64,000 nucleotides of DNA from Hymenobacter aquaticus (GCF_004765605.1 NZ_SRLC01000001.1:1798001-1862000); one strand, 5' to 3'; positions 1 to 9,309 are shown, counted from the first letter of the stretch. Notes: generated by a model not told the origin, from the letters alone. Program-made: numbers and translations.

Positions 1-57
1 AATCAAGACGGTGTTATTCGCTGGGTTCATGAGTGGGCGGTGAAAAGAAGCTGGTAG
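1..57 (+). CDS. Possible 3' end of an upstream gene
   Basis: Frame 1 is open from the window edge to a TAG at 55-57 and would encode the last 18 residues of a protein (ending HEWAVKRSW). The other two forward frames close earlier. Nothing in so short a piece identifies a family, and the frame could be open by chance. Confidence 0.3.
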   Translation, partial: NQDGVIRWVHEWAVKRSW

Positions 58-201
58 TCGGAAACGAAAACTATACTACCCCTTACCAGTCCGTTTTGTT
101 GGCCCTGCCCCCGTCAAAGTACCGCTGGCCTCCCTTTTTATTAGCCGTCTTTCTGACCACTTTTGTGGGCCGGCTTCTATCCGCGGCACTTAGCTATTCC
201 A

Positions 202-1614
202 ATGCGTCATGTATTCCTGTCGGCCGGCTTGCTGCTGGCCACTACCCTTACCCGGGCTCAGTCGTTCGAACCCGGCCTGCTCGTCACCACTGCCAACGAC
301 ACCCTTCGGGGCGAAATCGAAAACAGCCACTGGGTCGAAACCCCGGCCACGGTGCGGTTCCGTACGGCCCCGGGCGCGGCCGTCGCCACCTACGCGCCTC
401 CCCAGCTGCGGCTGTTTCGCCTCACCGGCGGCCGGTATTTTCGCTCGGAGCTGCTCCCGGTAGACCGCACCGCCGAAACCCGCGCCACCTACCTGACCCT
501 GGACAAAGCGCCCAGGCAGCGGCCGGAAACCATCTTCGCCGAAGTCATTGTCGAAGGCCCCGCGCCCCTGCTGCGGCTGGCGACGCCCGGGGCCACCCAT
601 TATTTCGTGCGCCGCGAAACCCAGGGCTACATCGAGCTGACCGAGCGGCGCGTGGTGCGCCAGGATCAGCAAGGCCGCCGCACTGCCATCGACGCCAACA
701 ACTACCGCAGCCAGCTCACGGTGTTTTTCGCCAGCTGCCCCGCGGCTACCCAGGCCGTTGCTACCGCCAAGTTCACGGCTCCCGACCTGGCGGCCGTGGT
801 GCAGGCCTACAACCAAAGCTGCGCGAATGCGCCGCAGGCCGGCACCAGCTTTCTGCCCACCACCAAGCGTCGGCACCACGTGGCCCTGAACGCCGGGGTG
901 CTGGTCGGGGTGCAAATCAACAGCTTCGTGCTGCGCCGCGACGATTTCCGGCCCGCGCAGGACTACTCCCTGGATGGCCTGAACGTGAACAGCCGCTTCC
1001 ACCCGATTGGGGGGCTGTACGCCGACGTACTGTTTGCCAGCCGCCAGCTGGCCCTGCACGGCGACCTGACGGTGAATACCATGGGCAAATCGGGGGAAAT
1101 ACCGGCGCGCGGGGCGTTGCCGGCCGGTGAATACGCGTGGCGGGGCCTCAGCTACACGGCGCGGCTGGGTGGGCGCTACTTCGTGCCCCTGGGCCAAACC
1201 AGCCGGCGGCTGTTCGTGGGCTTGGGCCTAGCCCTCGACCATATTCAGGTGACCAGCACCAGCCTGCGCTACGGCAGCGGGCAGCCCGTGCCCGTCGGGG
1301 GCGGCCGCACCGTGCCGTCGGCCGGCACTTTTGTCGATGTGAATCCCGGCAACAACTCTTTCCGGGGCCTAAACGACTTCGGCGGCTCGCTGCCCTACCT
1401 CGAAGTCGGGCTGCGCCAGGGCCGCCTCACAGCCACCCTCGACGTGCGCGCCCGGTACGAAACGTCTTTTCACGACGAGGTAGCCTTTGGCCTGCTGACC
1501 GCCAACACCACAACCGGCTTTCCTGAGCGGGTGAGCTACGACGCGCGCTACTGGCTGTTCAACGCTACCGTCGGCTACCGCCTGAGCACAGCCGACGAAC
1601 GGGCTGGGCGCTAG
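202..1614 (+). CDS. Secreted outer-membrane beta-barrel-like protein
   Basis: The protein has 470 residues. The ATG at 202 is chosen because it places a clean signal peptide at the N-terminus (MRHVFLSAGLLLATTLTRAQ, cleavage near residue 19); the upstream in-frame extension has no such feature. Residues 25-210 form a beta-rich region beginning with DTLRGEIENS. From about residue 225 to the end there are alternating hydrophobic/polar strands rich in Gly, Tyr and Arg (for example VALNAGVLVGVQINSF and GLSYTARLGGRYFVPLG), typical of outer-membrane barrel proteins of Bacteroidota. No enzyme motif is visible, so the function is unknown; an outer-membrane location is inferred. It is followed by mqo on the same strand with a separate promoter. 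Confidence 0.75.
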   Translation: MRHVFLSAGLLLATTLTRAQSFEPGLLVTTANDTLRGEIENSHWVETPATVRFRTAPGAAVATYAPPQLRLFRLTGGRYFRSELLPVDRTAETRATYLTLDKAPRQRPETIFAEVIVEGPAPLLRLATPGATHYFVRRETQGYIELTERRVVRQDQQGRRTAIDANNYRSQLTVFFASCPAATQAVATAKFTAPDLAAVVQAYNQSCANAPQAGTSFLPTTKRRHHVALNAGVLVGVQINSFVLRRDDFRPAQDYSLDGLNVNSRFHPIGGLYADVLFASRQLALHGDLTVNTMGKSGEIPARGALPAGEYAWRGLSYTARLGGRYFVPLGQTSRRLFVGLGLALDHIQVTSTSLRYGSGQPVPVGGGRTVPSAGTFVDVNPGNNSFRGLNDFGGSLPYLEVGLRQGRLTATLDVRARYETSFHDEVAFGLLTANTTTGFPERVSYDARYWLFNATVGYRLSTADERAGR

Positions 1615-1693
1615 CTACTTCACTGGTTCGGGAAAAAGCGGCCAGCCGAATTTCACAACAAAAGACCCTTTTTCCGCTTTTCGACGTAGGCAA

Positions 1694-1701
1694 TACCTTT
1701 G
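1694..1701 (+). promoter_or_regulatory. Promoter core (TACCTTTG) of mqo
   Basis: TACCTTTG matches the Bacteroidota -7 element TAnnTTTG and lies 24 bp before the mqo ATG. No convincing -33 TTG box was seen at ideal spacing. Inferred from consensus only. Confidence 0.5.
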
Positions 1702-1725
1702 CCGCTTTCTTTGCTACGTCACCTT

Positions 1726-3246
1726 ATGAATACTACCGATAACTCTCCGGAAAGCACCGTCGACGTCGTGCTCATCGGCGCCGGCATTATGAGCGCCACG
1801 CTGGGCATGATGCTGAAGGAGTTGCAACCCGACCTGACCATTACCGTGCTGGAGCGCCTCGACGTGGCCGCCGCCGAAAGCTCCGACGCCTGGAACAACG
1901 CCGGCACGGGCCACTCGGCCTTCTGCGAGCTGAACTACACGCCCCAGCGCCCCGACGGCTCCATCGACATCAGCAAGGCCATCGGCATTGCCGAGTCGTT
2001 CGAAGTCTCGAAGCAGTTCTGGACGTTCCTGGCCGAGAAATACGCAGTAAAGGAGCTCCAGCGCTTCATCAACCACATTCCCCACATGAGTTTCGTGTGG
2101 GGCGAGGCCAACGTGGACTACCTGCGCAAGCGCCACGCGGCCCTCACCCAGTCGCCCCTGTTCAAGGGCATGGAGTACTCCGAAGACCGCCGGCAGATTG
2201 AGCAGTGGATTCCGCTGGTGATGGAAGGCCGGGAGCCGGGCCAGCCCGTGGCCGCCACCAACATGGAGCTGGGCACCGACGTGAACTTCGGCTCCCTGAC
2301 CCGCGGCATGTTCTACCTGCTCCAGGAAAAGCCCGGCGTCACGTTCCACTTCAACCACGAAGTCACCAAGCTCAAGCGCCGCGACGACGGGCAGTGGCGG
2401 GTGAAAGCTACCGACCGCCTCACCGGCCAGACCCGCAAGGTCACGGCCCGGTTCGTGTTTATCGGGGCCGGCGGCGGCTCGCTTACCCTGCTCGAGAAGT
2501 CGGACATTCCGGAGGGTCACGGCTTTGGGGGCTTCCCCGTGAGCGGCCAGTGGCTGAAGTGCGTGAACCCGGCCGTCATTGAGCGGCACCAGGCCAAGGT
2601 CTACGGCAAGGCCGCCGTGGGCTCGCCGCCCATGTCGGTGCCCCACCTCGACTCGCGCATGATCAACGGCAAGCGGGAGCTGCTGTTTGGGCCCTACGCG
2701 GGCTTCAGCACCAAGTTCCTGAAGAAAGGCTCGTTCCTGGATCTGCCCGCCTCCATCCGGGCCGGCAACCTGCGCCCCATGATTATTGCCGGCCTCAAAA
2801 ACATTCCCCTCACCCGCTACCTCATCAACCAGGTGCGCCAGTCGCCCCAGGACCGCCTGGCCGCCCTGAAGGAGTACCTGCCCAATGCCCGCCCCGAAGA
2901 CTGGGAGCTGGAAATTGCCGGCCAGCGGGTGCAGGTCATCAAGAAAGACGAGAAGGAAGGCGGCGTGCTCGAATTCGGCACCGAAGTCGTGAGTGCCGCC
3001 GACGGCTCCATTGCCGCCCTGCTAGGGGCTTCGCCGGGCGCGTCCACGGCCGTGTCCATCATGGTAAGCCTGGTGCAGAAGTGTTTCCCGGCCCAGGCGG
3101 CTTCGCCCGAGTGGCAGGCCACGTTCCGGGAGATGATTCCCTCCTTTGGCCAGAAGCTCAACGACAACCCCGCGCTGCTGGAGCAGATCCGGACCCATAC
3201 CAGCACCGTGCTGGGCCTCACCGAACCGGCGGCGGCCAGCAAATAG
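1726..3246 (+). CDS. mqo: Malate:quinone oxidoreductase
   Basis: This FAD-dependent, membrane-associated enzyme oxidises malate to oxaloacetate and passes electrons to the quinone pool, working in the TCA cycle in place of or beside NAD-malate dehydrogenase. The 506-residue product has the family length. The N-terminal Rossmann fold is clear (VVLIGAGIMSATLGMML, about residues 14-30), followed by DAWNNAGTGHSAFCELNYTP, a second GAGGGSLTLLEKS segment, and the C-terminal FAD-contact region LLGASPGASTAVSIM. The ATG at 1726 is preferred over the in-frame ATG at 1699 because it gives the usual short N-terminus and sits 24 bp after a promoter core. It is monocistronic and closed by a strong hairpin terminator 19 bp downstream. 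Confidence 0.96.
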   Translation: MNTTDNSPESTVDVVLIGAGIMSATLGMMLKELQPDLTITVLERLDVAAAESSDAWNNAGTGHSAFCELNYTPQRPDGSIDISKAIGIAESFEVSKQFWTFLAEKYAVKELQRFINHIPHMSFVWGEANVDYLRKRHAALTQSPLFKGMEYSEDRRQIEQWIPLVMEGREPGQPVAATNMELGTDVNFGSLTRGMFYLLQEKPGVTFHFNHEVTKLKRRDDGQWRVKATDRLTGQTRKVTARFVFIGAGGGSLTLLEKSDIPEGHGFGGFPVSGQWLKCVNPAVIERHQAKVYGKAAVGSPPMSVPHLDSRMINGKRELLFGPYAGFSTKFLKKGSFLDLPASIRAGNLRPMIIAGLKNIPLTRYLINQVRQSPQDRLAALKEYLPNARPEDWELEIAGQRVQVIKKDEKEGGVLEFGTEVVSAADGSIAALLGASPGASTAVSIMVSLVQKCFPAQAASPEWQATFREMIPSFGQKLNDNPALLEQIRTHTSTVLGLTEPAAASK

Positions 3247-3265
3247 CACGGAGCAAATTGCAAGC

Positions 3266-3303
3266 AAAAAAGCCTCTCAACTGCACGTTGAGAGGCTTTT
3301 TTT
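3266..3303. terminator. Bidirectional terminator between mqo and methyltransferase
   Basis: The arms AAAAGCCTCTCAAC and GTTGAGAGGCTTTT form a perfect stem around the loop TGCA-C, flanked by A and T runs on both sides. It serves mqo (+) and the converging methyltransferase gene (-). Confidence 0.9.
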
Positions 3304-3322
3304 GTGAGCTAACCGGCTTCTC

Positions 3323-4126
3323 CTACGGCCTGACGGCCACCACCGAATACACCAGCGGCGCCTGCGTACCGAGCGGCCCGATGCGGAACGTGCCGTCGGG
3401 CTGGGCCACGGTGTGGGCAAAGCAGTTGTAGGGCGAATAATCGTACTCGGCGAAGTGCGCGAGGTGCAGGCCCTGGGTCAGCAGGCTCCCGATAACCTCG
3501 CTCAGGCTGTGGTTCCAGGTAACGGACTGGTGCACCAGGTCGGCCTGCTGGTCGGCGTAGGTGCCCACTTCCGTTTCCTGGATGGGGCCCGAGTTGAAGT
3601 AGCTGTATTGCAGGCGGGTAAAGTCGTTGTCGAACATCCACACCACGGGGTGAAACTCGACCAGCAACAACCGGCCGCCGGGCCGCAGGTAGCGGTGCAC
3701 CAGCGCGGCCCAGCGGCCCAGGTCGGGCCACCAGTTCAGCACGCCGTAGGTCATGTAGACCAGGTCGAACTGCGCCTGGGGCAGGTGCTCAGGCAGCGCG
3801 TGCACGTCGCAGCAGATAAACTCGGCCGGCACGCCCAACTCGGCGCTCAGGCCGCGGGCCGCCGCAATGGCCACATCCGACAAATCGACGCCCGTGACCT
3901 GGGCACCCAGCCGGGCCAGCGACAAACTATCCTGCCCGAAGTGGCATTGCAGGTGCAAAATGCGCTGCCCGGCCACGTCGCCGAGCAGGGCCAGCTCGAT
4001 GCCGTTCAAAGAAGTATTGCCGGCCTTGAAGGCCTCCACGGCGTAGAAATCGGAGGCCAGGTGCGGGCCGGTGCGGGCGTTCCACAGGGCGCGGTTCAGG
4101 GCGAGGTACTCGGGGTCGGGAGCCAT
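3323..4126 (-). CDS. Class I SAM-dependent methyltransferase
   Basis: The 267-residue protein has a Rossmann methyltransferase core. Motif I is ILHLQCHFGQDSLSLARLGA, followed by an acidic ribose-binding residue in VTGVDLSD, then FDLVYMTYGVLNWW and LRPGGRLLLVEFHPV (motifs II/III). Methyltransferase type-11/25 proteins of this kind act on small molecules; the substrate cannot be read from sequence. The start at 4126 is chosen because the longer in-frame start would overlap the upstream gene. It lies 23 bp downstream of the CtlX-type gene on the same strand, so the two are probably co-transcribed. Confidence 0.85.
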   Translation of the reverse strand: MAPDPEYLALNRALWNARTGPHLASDFYAVEAFKAGNTSLNGIELALLGDVAGQRILHLQCHFGQDSLSLARLGAQVTGVDLSDVAIAAARGLSAELGVPAEFICCDVHALPEHLPQAQFDLVYMTYGVLNWWPDLGRWAALVHRYLRPGGRLLLVEFHPVVWMFDNDFTRLQYSYFNSGPIQETEVGTYADQQADLVHQSVTWNHSLSEVIGSLLTQGLHLAHFAEYDYSPYNCFAHTVAQPDGTFRIGPLGTQAPLVYSVVAVRP

Positions 4127-4149
4127 AACGGTAGTCAAAAACGAAGGCA

Positions 4150-5079
4150 CTACGAAGCCAGGGGTGGCAGAAACACTTCCGCCAGCATGCACCGGGCGCT
4201 GCCGCCCCCAATGGTTTCGATGGTCGGAATGGGCAGCGGCAGCAGCTCGCAGTAGCGGCTCAACGCCAGGCGCTGCTCGGGCGTCAGGGCGTCGTGGGCC
4301 CGCTGCGACATAGCCAGCAGCTCGGTAGGGCGGCCGGCGGGTTGCAGCGTGAGCATGTTGCCGGCAAACTCGGCGACCTGTGCCAGGGAAATAGCCACGA
4401 TTTCGTGGCCGGTGGCCGTCAGCGAATCGGCTACGGCTTGCCGCTCAGTGGCGTCGGTAATGCTTGCCAGGCAAACCACGGCAAACCCGGCCCCCACGCA
4501 CATCATCACGTTGGTGTGGTAAATAAGCTGGCCCCGCGCGTCGTGGGCGTGGAAGGCCACGGGCCGGTAGCCCAACCGGGCGGCCACCTCCGTGAGCAGC
4601 CCGGCATCCGTGCGCACCGACAAACAGGCGTAGACCACCCGGTGCACGTGGTCGAAGATCAGGCTGCCGGTGCCTTCCAGAAACTGCCCCTGCTGCTCGT
4701 ACGCCGACAAATCAACCACGTCGCGCAGCGCAAACTGCTGGCCGAGGCGGGCCAGAATATCCGGGCGCCGCTCGGGCCGGCGGTTGGGGGCGCACATGGG
4801 GTAGAGCACCACCCGGCCATCGGCGTGGAAGGAGCCCCAGTTGTTGGGAAACACGGCGTCGGGCTTGGCGGGCTCCGGGGTATCGTCGAAGACCAGAACC
4901 TGCATGCCGTGGGCGCGCAGCGTCGCGACCATAGCGTCAAACTCGGCAAAGGCTTTTTCCTGCACCTGCGCGTCGCTCAGGCCAGCAATGACCCGCTGAA
5001 AGTGGTTGGATCCGGCCGTTTCCGGGTTGAAGCCGAAGCGGATGGGCCGCACGAGGAAAACGGTGGAGGCAGATTGCAT
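4150..5079 (-). CDS. ctlX: CtlX-type citrulline/dimethylarginine amidinohydrolase
   Basis: The 309-residue protein belongs to the amidinotransferase/DDAH superfamily (guanidino- or ureido-group hydrolases with a catalytic Cys). Visible landmarks are FLVRPIRFGFNPETAGSN at the N-terminus, FPNNWGSFHADGRVVLYPM (substrate-contact region), EGTGSLIFDHVHRVVYACLS, and the C-terminal GGGSARCMLAEVFLP that carries the nucleophilic Cys. Length and motifs fit the citrulline-utilisation hydrolase CtlX better than arginine deiminase (about 410 residues). The start at 5079 gives the family N-terminus; the upstream in-frame extension is rich in Cys/Trp and unlikely to be translated. It is followed after 23 bp by a methyltransferase gene. 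Confidence 0.85.
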   Translation of the reverse strand: MQSASTVFLVRPIRFGFNPETAGSNHFQRVIAGLSDAQVQEKAFAEFDAMVATLRAHGMQVLVFDDTPEPAKPDAVFPNNWGSFHADGRVVLYPMCAPNRRPERRPDILARLGQQFALRDVVDLSAYEQQGQFLEGTGSLIFDHVHRVVYACLSVRTDAGLLTEVAARLGYRPVAFHAHDARGQLIYHTNVMMCVGAGFAVVCLASITDATERQAVADSLTATGHEIVAISLAQVAEFAGNMLTLQPAGRPTELLAMSQRAHDALTPEQRLALSRYCELLPLPIPTIETIGGGSARCMLAEVFLPPLAS

Positions 5080-5259
5080 GAGGCAGCAACGTGGGTGGAG
5101 CGCGCAAGTAGGCAAATGCCCCGCTGCCAACCAAAGCCGCCCCGCATTTGCCCGGCAGCGGGTACGGCCCCAACGCCAAACTACCCCGGCCTGAAGGCAA
5201 GCCTCCAAACCGGGGTAGCGTAGAATAGCGCCGACACGACCCGGCGCTACGGGTTGGGC

Positions 5260-6231
5260 TTACAGGTAAATCGTGTGGATACCCTCGCCCTGGCCCTTAG
5301 AGCCGACGCCCGATACCGAAGCGTTGATTTTTACGGGGCTGCCCGAGTAGCTGAAGCTGAAGCTGGCCGTGGGCGTGGCCCAGCCGTAGGCCCAGGTCAA
5401 CTGGGCGTAGGTGGTGCGCAACACGTAGCGCTGCTGCCGGGCCTGCGCCGAGCCAGCCGACATCCAGGCCGTAGCCGTGCCCGAGTTGGTCGTGATTTTA
5501 CCGCCGCCGTACAGGATAGTGTGCTTCACGGTGATGTGGCCCCGCTGGCTGCCCCAGATCCACTCGATGTCGAAGTCAACGGCCGTGGCCGTGAAGGGCG
5601 TCGTCGTGACTTTGGCCTGCTCACTGGCCACGTCCGAGGTGCGCTGGTCCTTGAGGGTGAACAGGTTGGCCAGCATGTTGTCGTATACCAGGCCCTTTTC
5701 GTTGTAGAGGCACAGCGAGGTAAAGCGCTGCCCGTCCCGCTCCCAGGTCAGCTCTACCTGGCCCAGGCCGGCCTGCAGAGATTTGCTCAGGTAGGCATTG
5801 ATGCCGGCCTGCGCCTCATTCACGCTGCCGCCCGGCTGGCGCTGGGCGTTTTCCCGCAGGCTCATCAGCTCAAACGGGGGCGTCTGGTTGGCTTTGCTGC
5901 CCTTCTGCAGGTCGCCATACACCGGAATGATACTGCCCGCGTCCAGGATGCGGGCTTTGGCGGCGGCCACTTCCTCGGCCGTCGTCAGGCGGCTGCGGAA
6001 GGCGTAGGACACCAGCTTCAGGTTCAGCGCCGGGTTAGTGTTGGCGTAGGCAATGGTCGAGTCGAGCTGGCCCGTGATGCGCACGTTGGCGGCCTGGGCT
6101 ACCGGGTCGAGGCCCCGGGCGTCGCCGGTCTGGGCCGTGGGCGTGGGCAGGCTCTGCTCCTCTTTCTGGCAGGCACTCAGGGACACGCCGAGCAGGGCTG
6201 CCCACAGCAGGGAAGTAGTGGTTGTTTTCAT
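5260..6231 (-). CDS. Hypothetical lipoprotein
   Basis: The 323-residue product starts with a lipoprotein signal (MKTTTTSLLWAALLGVSLSAC; lipobox LSAC, Cys21), so it should be lipid-anchored in the envelope. The mature part has a helical N-terminal half (30-140, containing AVAAAKARIL-like segments) and a beta-rich C-terminal half with SFSFSYSGSPVKINASVSG. I do not recognise the family. It ends a region transcribed leftwards and has an AT-rich upstream region unlike its surroundings. Confidence 0.75.
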   Translation of the reverse strand: MKTTTTSLLWAALLGVSLSACQKEEQSLPTPTAQTGDARGLDPVAQAANVRITGQLDSTIAYANTNPALNLKLVSYAFRSRLTTAEEVAAAKARILDAGSIIPVYGDLQKGSKANQTPPFELMSLRENAQRQPGGSVNEAQAGINAYLSKSLQAGLGQVELTWERDGQRFTSLCLYNEKGLVYDNMLANLFTLKDQRTSDVASEQAKVTTTPFTATAVDFDIEWIWGSQRGHITVKHTILYGGGKITTNSGTATAWMSAGSAQARQQRYVLRTTYAQLTWAYGWATPTASFSFSYSGSPVKINASVSGVGSKGQGEGIHTIYL

Positions 6232-6296
6232 GGGAAATGGTTGTGGGGAAAGAGTGGAAGAAAGAACTGGTCAAAGATGCCTTTCCGCCCAACCAG

Positions 6297-6395
6297 AGTA
6301 AAGGAATAATATATGGTAATTATATATAGTAAATATTCAATAATAAATATACTTTAAACAATACGATTATTTCGATTTCGATTTGTATTCACAGG
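6297..6395 (-). other. AT-rich upstream region of the lipoprotein gene
   Basis: About 100 bp of almost pure A/T (ATATATGG, TTATATATAG, AATAAATATA) in an otherwise GC-rich sequence, 65-165 bp upstream of the lipoprotein start. It could be an UP-like promoter or silencing region; no specific operator was identified. Confidence 0.4.
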
Positions 6396-6464
6396 CAGCG
6401 CCCGTTGGGCAGGCAGCAGCCGTTCAGAATAGCCGCGTCGTTGTGACATGCCCCCGGCGCGCTG

Positions 6465-6509
6465 CCCCCGATGGGAAGCCAACCATCGGGGGTAGCTTCC
6501 CATCGGGGG
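6465..6509 (-). terminator. 15-bp perfect hairpin downstream of the PAP2 gene
   Basis: CCCCCGATGGGAAGC (6465-6479) and GCTTCCCATCGGGGG (6495-6509) are perfect inverted repeats around a 15-nt loop, starting 10 bp beyond the PAP2 stop codon. The loop carries a third copy of CCATCGGGGG. There is no long T run, so it is a stabiliser or a weak terminator. Confidence 0.65.
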
Positions 6510-6519
6510 CGCGGCCGGC

Positions 6520-7353
6520 TTACAAGTGCTTGGTCACGAGCAGGCCGCCGTAGGAGTAGCCGTTCACGTTCAGGCCCTGCAACGGGCTAACCGAGAGGCC
6601 AGTGCGCCGCCCGGTTTTGTGCAGCTGGGGCACCACCACGCCCATCGTGGCCCCGACGGCGTAGCCCAGCAGGTTGTCGGTCAGAAAGTGCTTGCCGGCC
6701 TCCATGCGGTAGTAGGCCACGGCGGCGGGCACCACGGCCGCCGCGCCCCACACAAAGGGTTCCGCCGCCGAACCGGGGTGGTAGTCGTGGAACACCTTGG
6801 CGGCAAAGAAGGTAGCGGTGGCCGTGTGGGCCGTGTGACCGGCGAAGAACGAGTTGGTGGAAATCTTGCTGCTCCGCTCCCTGGGCGTGCCGCCCGAGCC
6901 GTAGAGGAAAGGCCGGTAGCGGTACACGTTGCCCACACTGGAGGTGAACATAGCCGCCGACGTGGCCATCGTCTCCACGTAGAGCACCAGCACCTGGCCA
7001 TAATGGGCCCGCATGCTGGGGTCGAGGGCCAGCAGGCCGGGGGCCACGGCCAGCGAGCCGTAGCAAAGCAGGTCGCTGGCCGTTTGGGCCGAAGTGCTGT
7101 AGTTGCCGGCCACAAACCGGTCGATTTTCGGCACGTTATTCTTGGACAGGGCCGCCAGCTGCTCTTCCGTCAGTCCCTGCTTTTGCTGCACCCGGTAGAG
7201 CCCAAAGCCACTCACGGCGCCCAGGCCGGCAATAACGGGGGCATCGACGGCAAAGCGGGTGGTGTAGGGCGACTGGCCCGGGGACTGGGCGGTGGCAACG
7301 GGGGCGGCGGCAAGCAACGAAGCCGACAGCAAGAGCGGAGTGAGAAACTTCAT
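6520..7353 (-). CDS. Secreted PAP2-family phosphatase
   Basis: The 277-residue protein has a cleavable signal peptide (MKFLTPLLLSASLLAAAPVATAQ) and a PAP2 (type 2 phosphatidic acid phosphatase) domain in its C-terminal half. The catalytic signature is split in the usual way: NSFFAGHTAHTATATFFAA supplies the SxxxGH-type motif, and YYRMEAGKHFLTDNLLGYAVG supplies the R-x5-H-x3-D motif with the nucleophilic His. Such enzymes dephosphorylate lipid phosphates or undecaprenyl pyrophosphate; with a signal peptide, action in the periplasm is inferred. The substrate is not determinable. Confidence 0.85.
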   Translation of the reverse strand: MKFLTPLLLSASLLAAAPVATAQSPGQSPYTTRFAVDAPVIAGLGAVSGFGLYRVQQKQGLTEEQLAALSKNNVPKIDRFVAGNYSTSAQTASDLLCYGSLAVAPGLLALDPSMRAHYGQVLVLYVETMATSAAMFTSSVGNVYRYRPFLYGSGGTPRERSSKISTNSFFAGHTAHTATATFFAAKVFHDYHPGSAAEPFVWGAAAVVPAAVAYYRMEAGKHFLTDNLLGYAVGATMGVVVPQLHKTGRRTGLSVSPLQGLNVNGYSYGGLLVTKHL

Positions 7354-7632
7354 AGAGGAGCTTGGGAAAGATTGAGGCTGAAACGCACCCTCCCCCGCTA
7401 AGGTTGGCCCCGCCGCTACGCTCCTTTATGGGTTCCGGGTGGCATTGCGGCAGCCGGCCAGCAACCAGGCCCGCACCGAAGCCCCGGAGCGCGCCGGGGC
7501 GCAGCAAAGAGAGACGGAAGGCATGGCGGCAGGAATTGGGACAAGCCAGAATTTCTTTTCCCTGCTTCTCCCCTACTTCTCAGCCACCTTCTGCGGCTCG
7601 GGCGGCCCGCTGGCTGCGTTCCGCGGCCGGGC

Positions 7633-8076
7633 TTAAAGCGGCGGAAAGGTCGGCAGCCAGGGCTGCGCGGCTCGCAGCAGCTCGGAGCCGGTGAAGCTCA
7701 GCTGCATACTACCCGCATCGGGCAGGCTGATGCGGGTGGTGTAGGTAGTAACCCAGAGAAACTTTTCCGCCTGAATAGGCCCGAAAGCAACCCACGGAAT
7801 GAGCAGTGGCGGGTGGCCGATGCTGAACAGCGCCATCGTAGACAGCCCCAGGCCCTGCGCCGTAGCCGTGGCCCGGACAGACCGGTCGTATTTGACGGAC
7901 CCGATGTGGGCCCGCGTCAGGGAGAAAACCCGACCGGCGGGCACGGCGGGCACGGCGTAGTAGCGGGCCAGTCGCCGCCAGCCCAACAGGGAAATCAGCT
8001 TTACGACCAGGCACCAGAAGGCCACAAAGCCACCAACAAGCAGAAACGGAAGAGGGTACAGCCACGAGTTGTGCAT
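7633..8076 (-). CDS. Hypothetical membrane-anchored protein
   Basis: The 147-residue product starts at 8076 (MHNSWLYPLPFLLVGG), which puts a hydrophobic helix at residues 5-28. A mixed soluble part follows (LTRAHIGSVKYDRSVRATA, FSIGHPPLLIPWVAFG). I do not recognise the family. It is divergent from the MscS gene with a 153-bp gap. In-frame codons upstream of 8076 overlap that promoter region and look non-coding. Confidence 0.55.
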   Translation of the reverse strand: MHNSWLYPLPFLLVGGFVAFWCLVVKLISLLGWRRLARYYAVPAVPAGRVFSLTRAHIGSVKYDRSVRATATAQGLGLSTMALFSIGHPPLLIPWVAFGPIQAEKFLWVTTYTTRISLPDAGSMQLSFTGSELLRAAQPWLPTFPPL

Positions 8077-8229
8077 GCTGCCAGTACGGGAGACGGGGCC
8101 CAATGGTATACGCGCGGCAGACTGGCCGGCACCGAAGCCAGCCGAAGCCAAGCGCCAACCTTTCCCGGGCCCGGTGGGTACACTTGCTACATCCGAAGCC
8201 CGCCGCCGACCTGCCGCGCGGCAGTTACC

Positions 8230-9309
8230 ATGAAAGAACAAGCTGCTCATCTTTTCGCCCACTTCCCCGATATTTTTGCCACGCTGGGCATTCTGCTGGG
8301 GGGCCTGATGCTGGGCCTGGTGCTCAAATACGTTATTTTTCGGGTACTGGGGGCCGTTGCCAAGCGCGAGGATTCGACTCTGGCCCGCTCCGTGGAGCGC
8401 CACCTAAGCTCGGCCAGCGCCCTGTTTTTGCCCGTGCTGACCGTGTCGCTGCTGCTGCCGCTGGTGCCGCTGCCGCCCAAAGGCTTCGAAGTGCTGCGCC
8501 GCATAGTCGAGTTCACCCTGATTCTGACTTTCGCCTGGGGCCTGATCCGCACCCTGGACGTGCTCCAGGACCTGGTGCAGCGTCGCTACCAGCTCAATTC
8601 CGACAACAACCTGCGGGTGCGCAAGCTCTTCACCCAGCTGCAGTTTATCAAGAAGCTGGCCATGTCGCTGATTGCCTTCGTGGCCGTGGGTTTGGTGCTG
8701 ATGAGCTTCGAGACGGTACGCCGCCTGGGCACGGGCCTGCTCACCTCGGCCGGTATTGCCAGCGTCATCGTGGGTTTTGCCGCCCAGCGCTCCATCAGCA
8801 ACCTGCTGGCCGGCTTCCAGATTGCCTTCACCCAGCCCATCCGCATCGACGATGTACTGGTGGTAGAAGGCGAATGGGGCCGGGTCGAGGAAATCACCTT
8901 TACCTACGTGGTGCTCAGCATCTGGGACGAGCGGCGGCTGGTGCTGCCCCTCAACTACTTCATCGAAAAGCCCTTCCAGAACTGGACCCGCACCAGTGCC
9001 CGCCTCACCGGGGCCGTGTACCTGCAAACTGACTACTCGGTGCCCGTGGAGGCCGTGCGCACCGAGCTGCGCCGCATCTTGGCGGCCCACCCGCTCTGGG
9101 ACCAGCGCGTGGCCGTGCTGCACGTCACCGACGCCAAGGAGCGGACCCTGGAGCTGCGGGCCCTGGTCAGCGCCGCCGACGCCGGCTCGGTGTGGGAGCT
9201 GCGCTGCGCCGTGCGCGAGCAGCTGATAACGTTTTTGCAGCGCGAATACCCCGGCAGCCTGCCCCAGGCGCGCGTGCAGCTGACGGCCGGCGGCGGCTTG
9301 CCCACCTGA
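8230..9309 (+). CDS. MscS-family mechanosensitive ion channel
   Basis: The 359-residue inner-membrane protein should open under membrane tension to release solutes on osmotic downshock. Hydrophobic segments lie near residues 17-40, 65-82, 92-110, 143-160 and 168-200. The last contains the pore-lining helix and the conserved turn into the beta domain (GFAAQRSISNLLAGFQIAF, 182-200). The cytoplasmic beta domain follows (IRIDDVLVVEGEWGRVEEI; RRLVLPLNYFIEKPFQNW). The ATG at 8230 is chosen because upstream in-frame sequence is antisense to the divergent gene. It resembles the shorter YnaI/YbdG-like MscS paralogues rather than the very large MscK type. Confidence 0.93.
   Translation: MKEQAAHLFAHFPDIFATLGILLGGLMLGLVLKYVIFRVLGAVAKREDSTLARSVERHLSSASALFLPVLTVSLLLPLVPLPPKGFEVLRRIVEFTLILTFAWGLIRTLDVLQDLVQRRYQLNSDNNLRVRKLFTQLQFIKKLAMSLIAFVAVGLVLMSFETVRRLGTGLLTSAGIASVIVGFAAQRSISNLLAGFQIAFTQPIRIDDVLVVEGEWGRVEEITFTYVVLSIWDERRLVLPLNYFIEKPFQNWTRTSARLTGAVYLQTDYSVPVEAVRTELRRILAAHPLWDQRVAVLHVTDAKERTLELRALVSAADAGSVWELRCAVREQLITFLQREYPGSLPQARVQLTAGGGLPT

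Noticed and set aside
33..1130. Long overlapping ORFs opposite or out of frame with real genes (for example 33-1130 +, 190-1197 -, 53304-54266 +)
   Set aside because: High GC removes stop codons from all frames; these have Arg/Pro/Ala/His-rich, low-complexity translations and no family features, while the alternative frames encode clear proteins.
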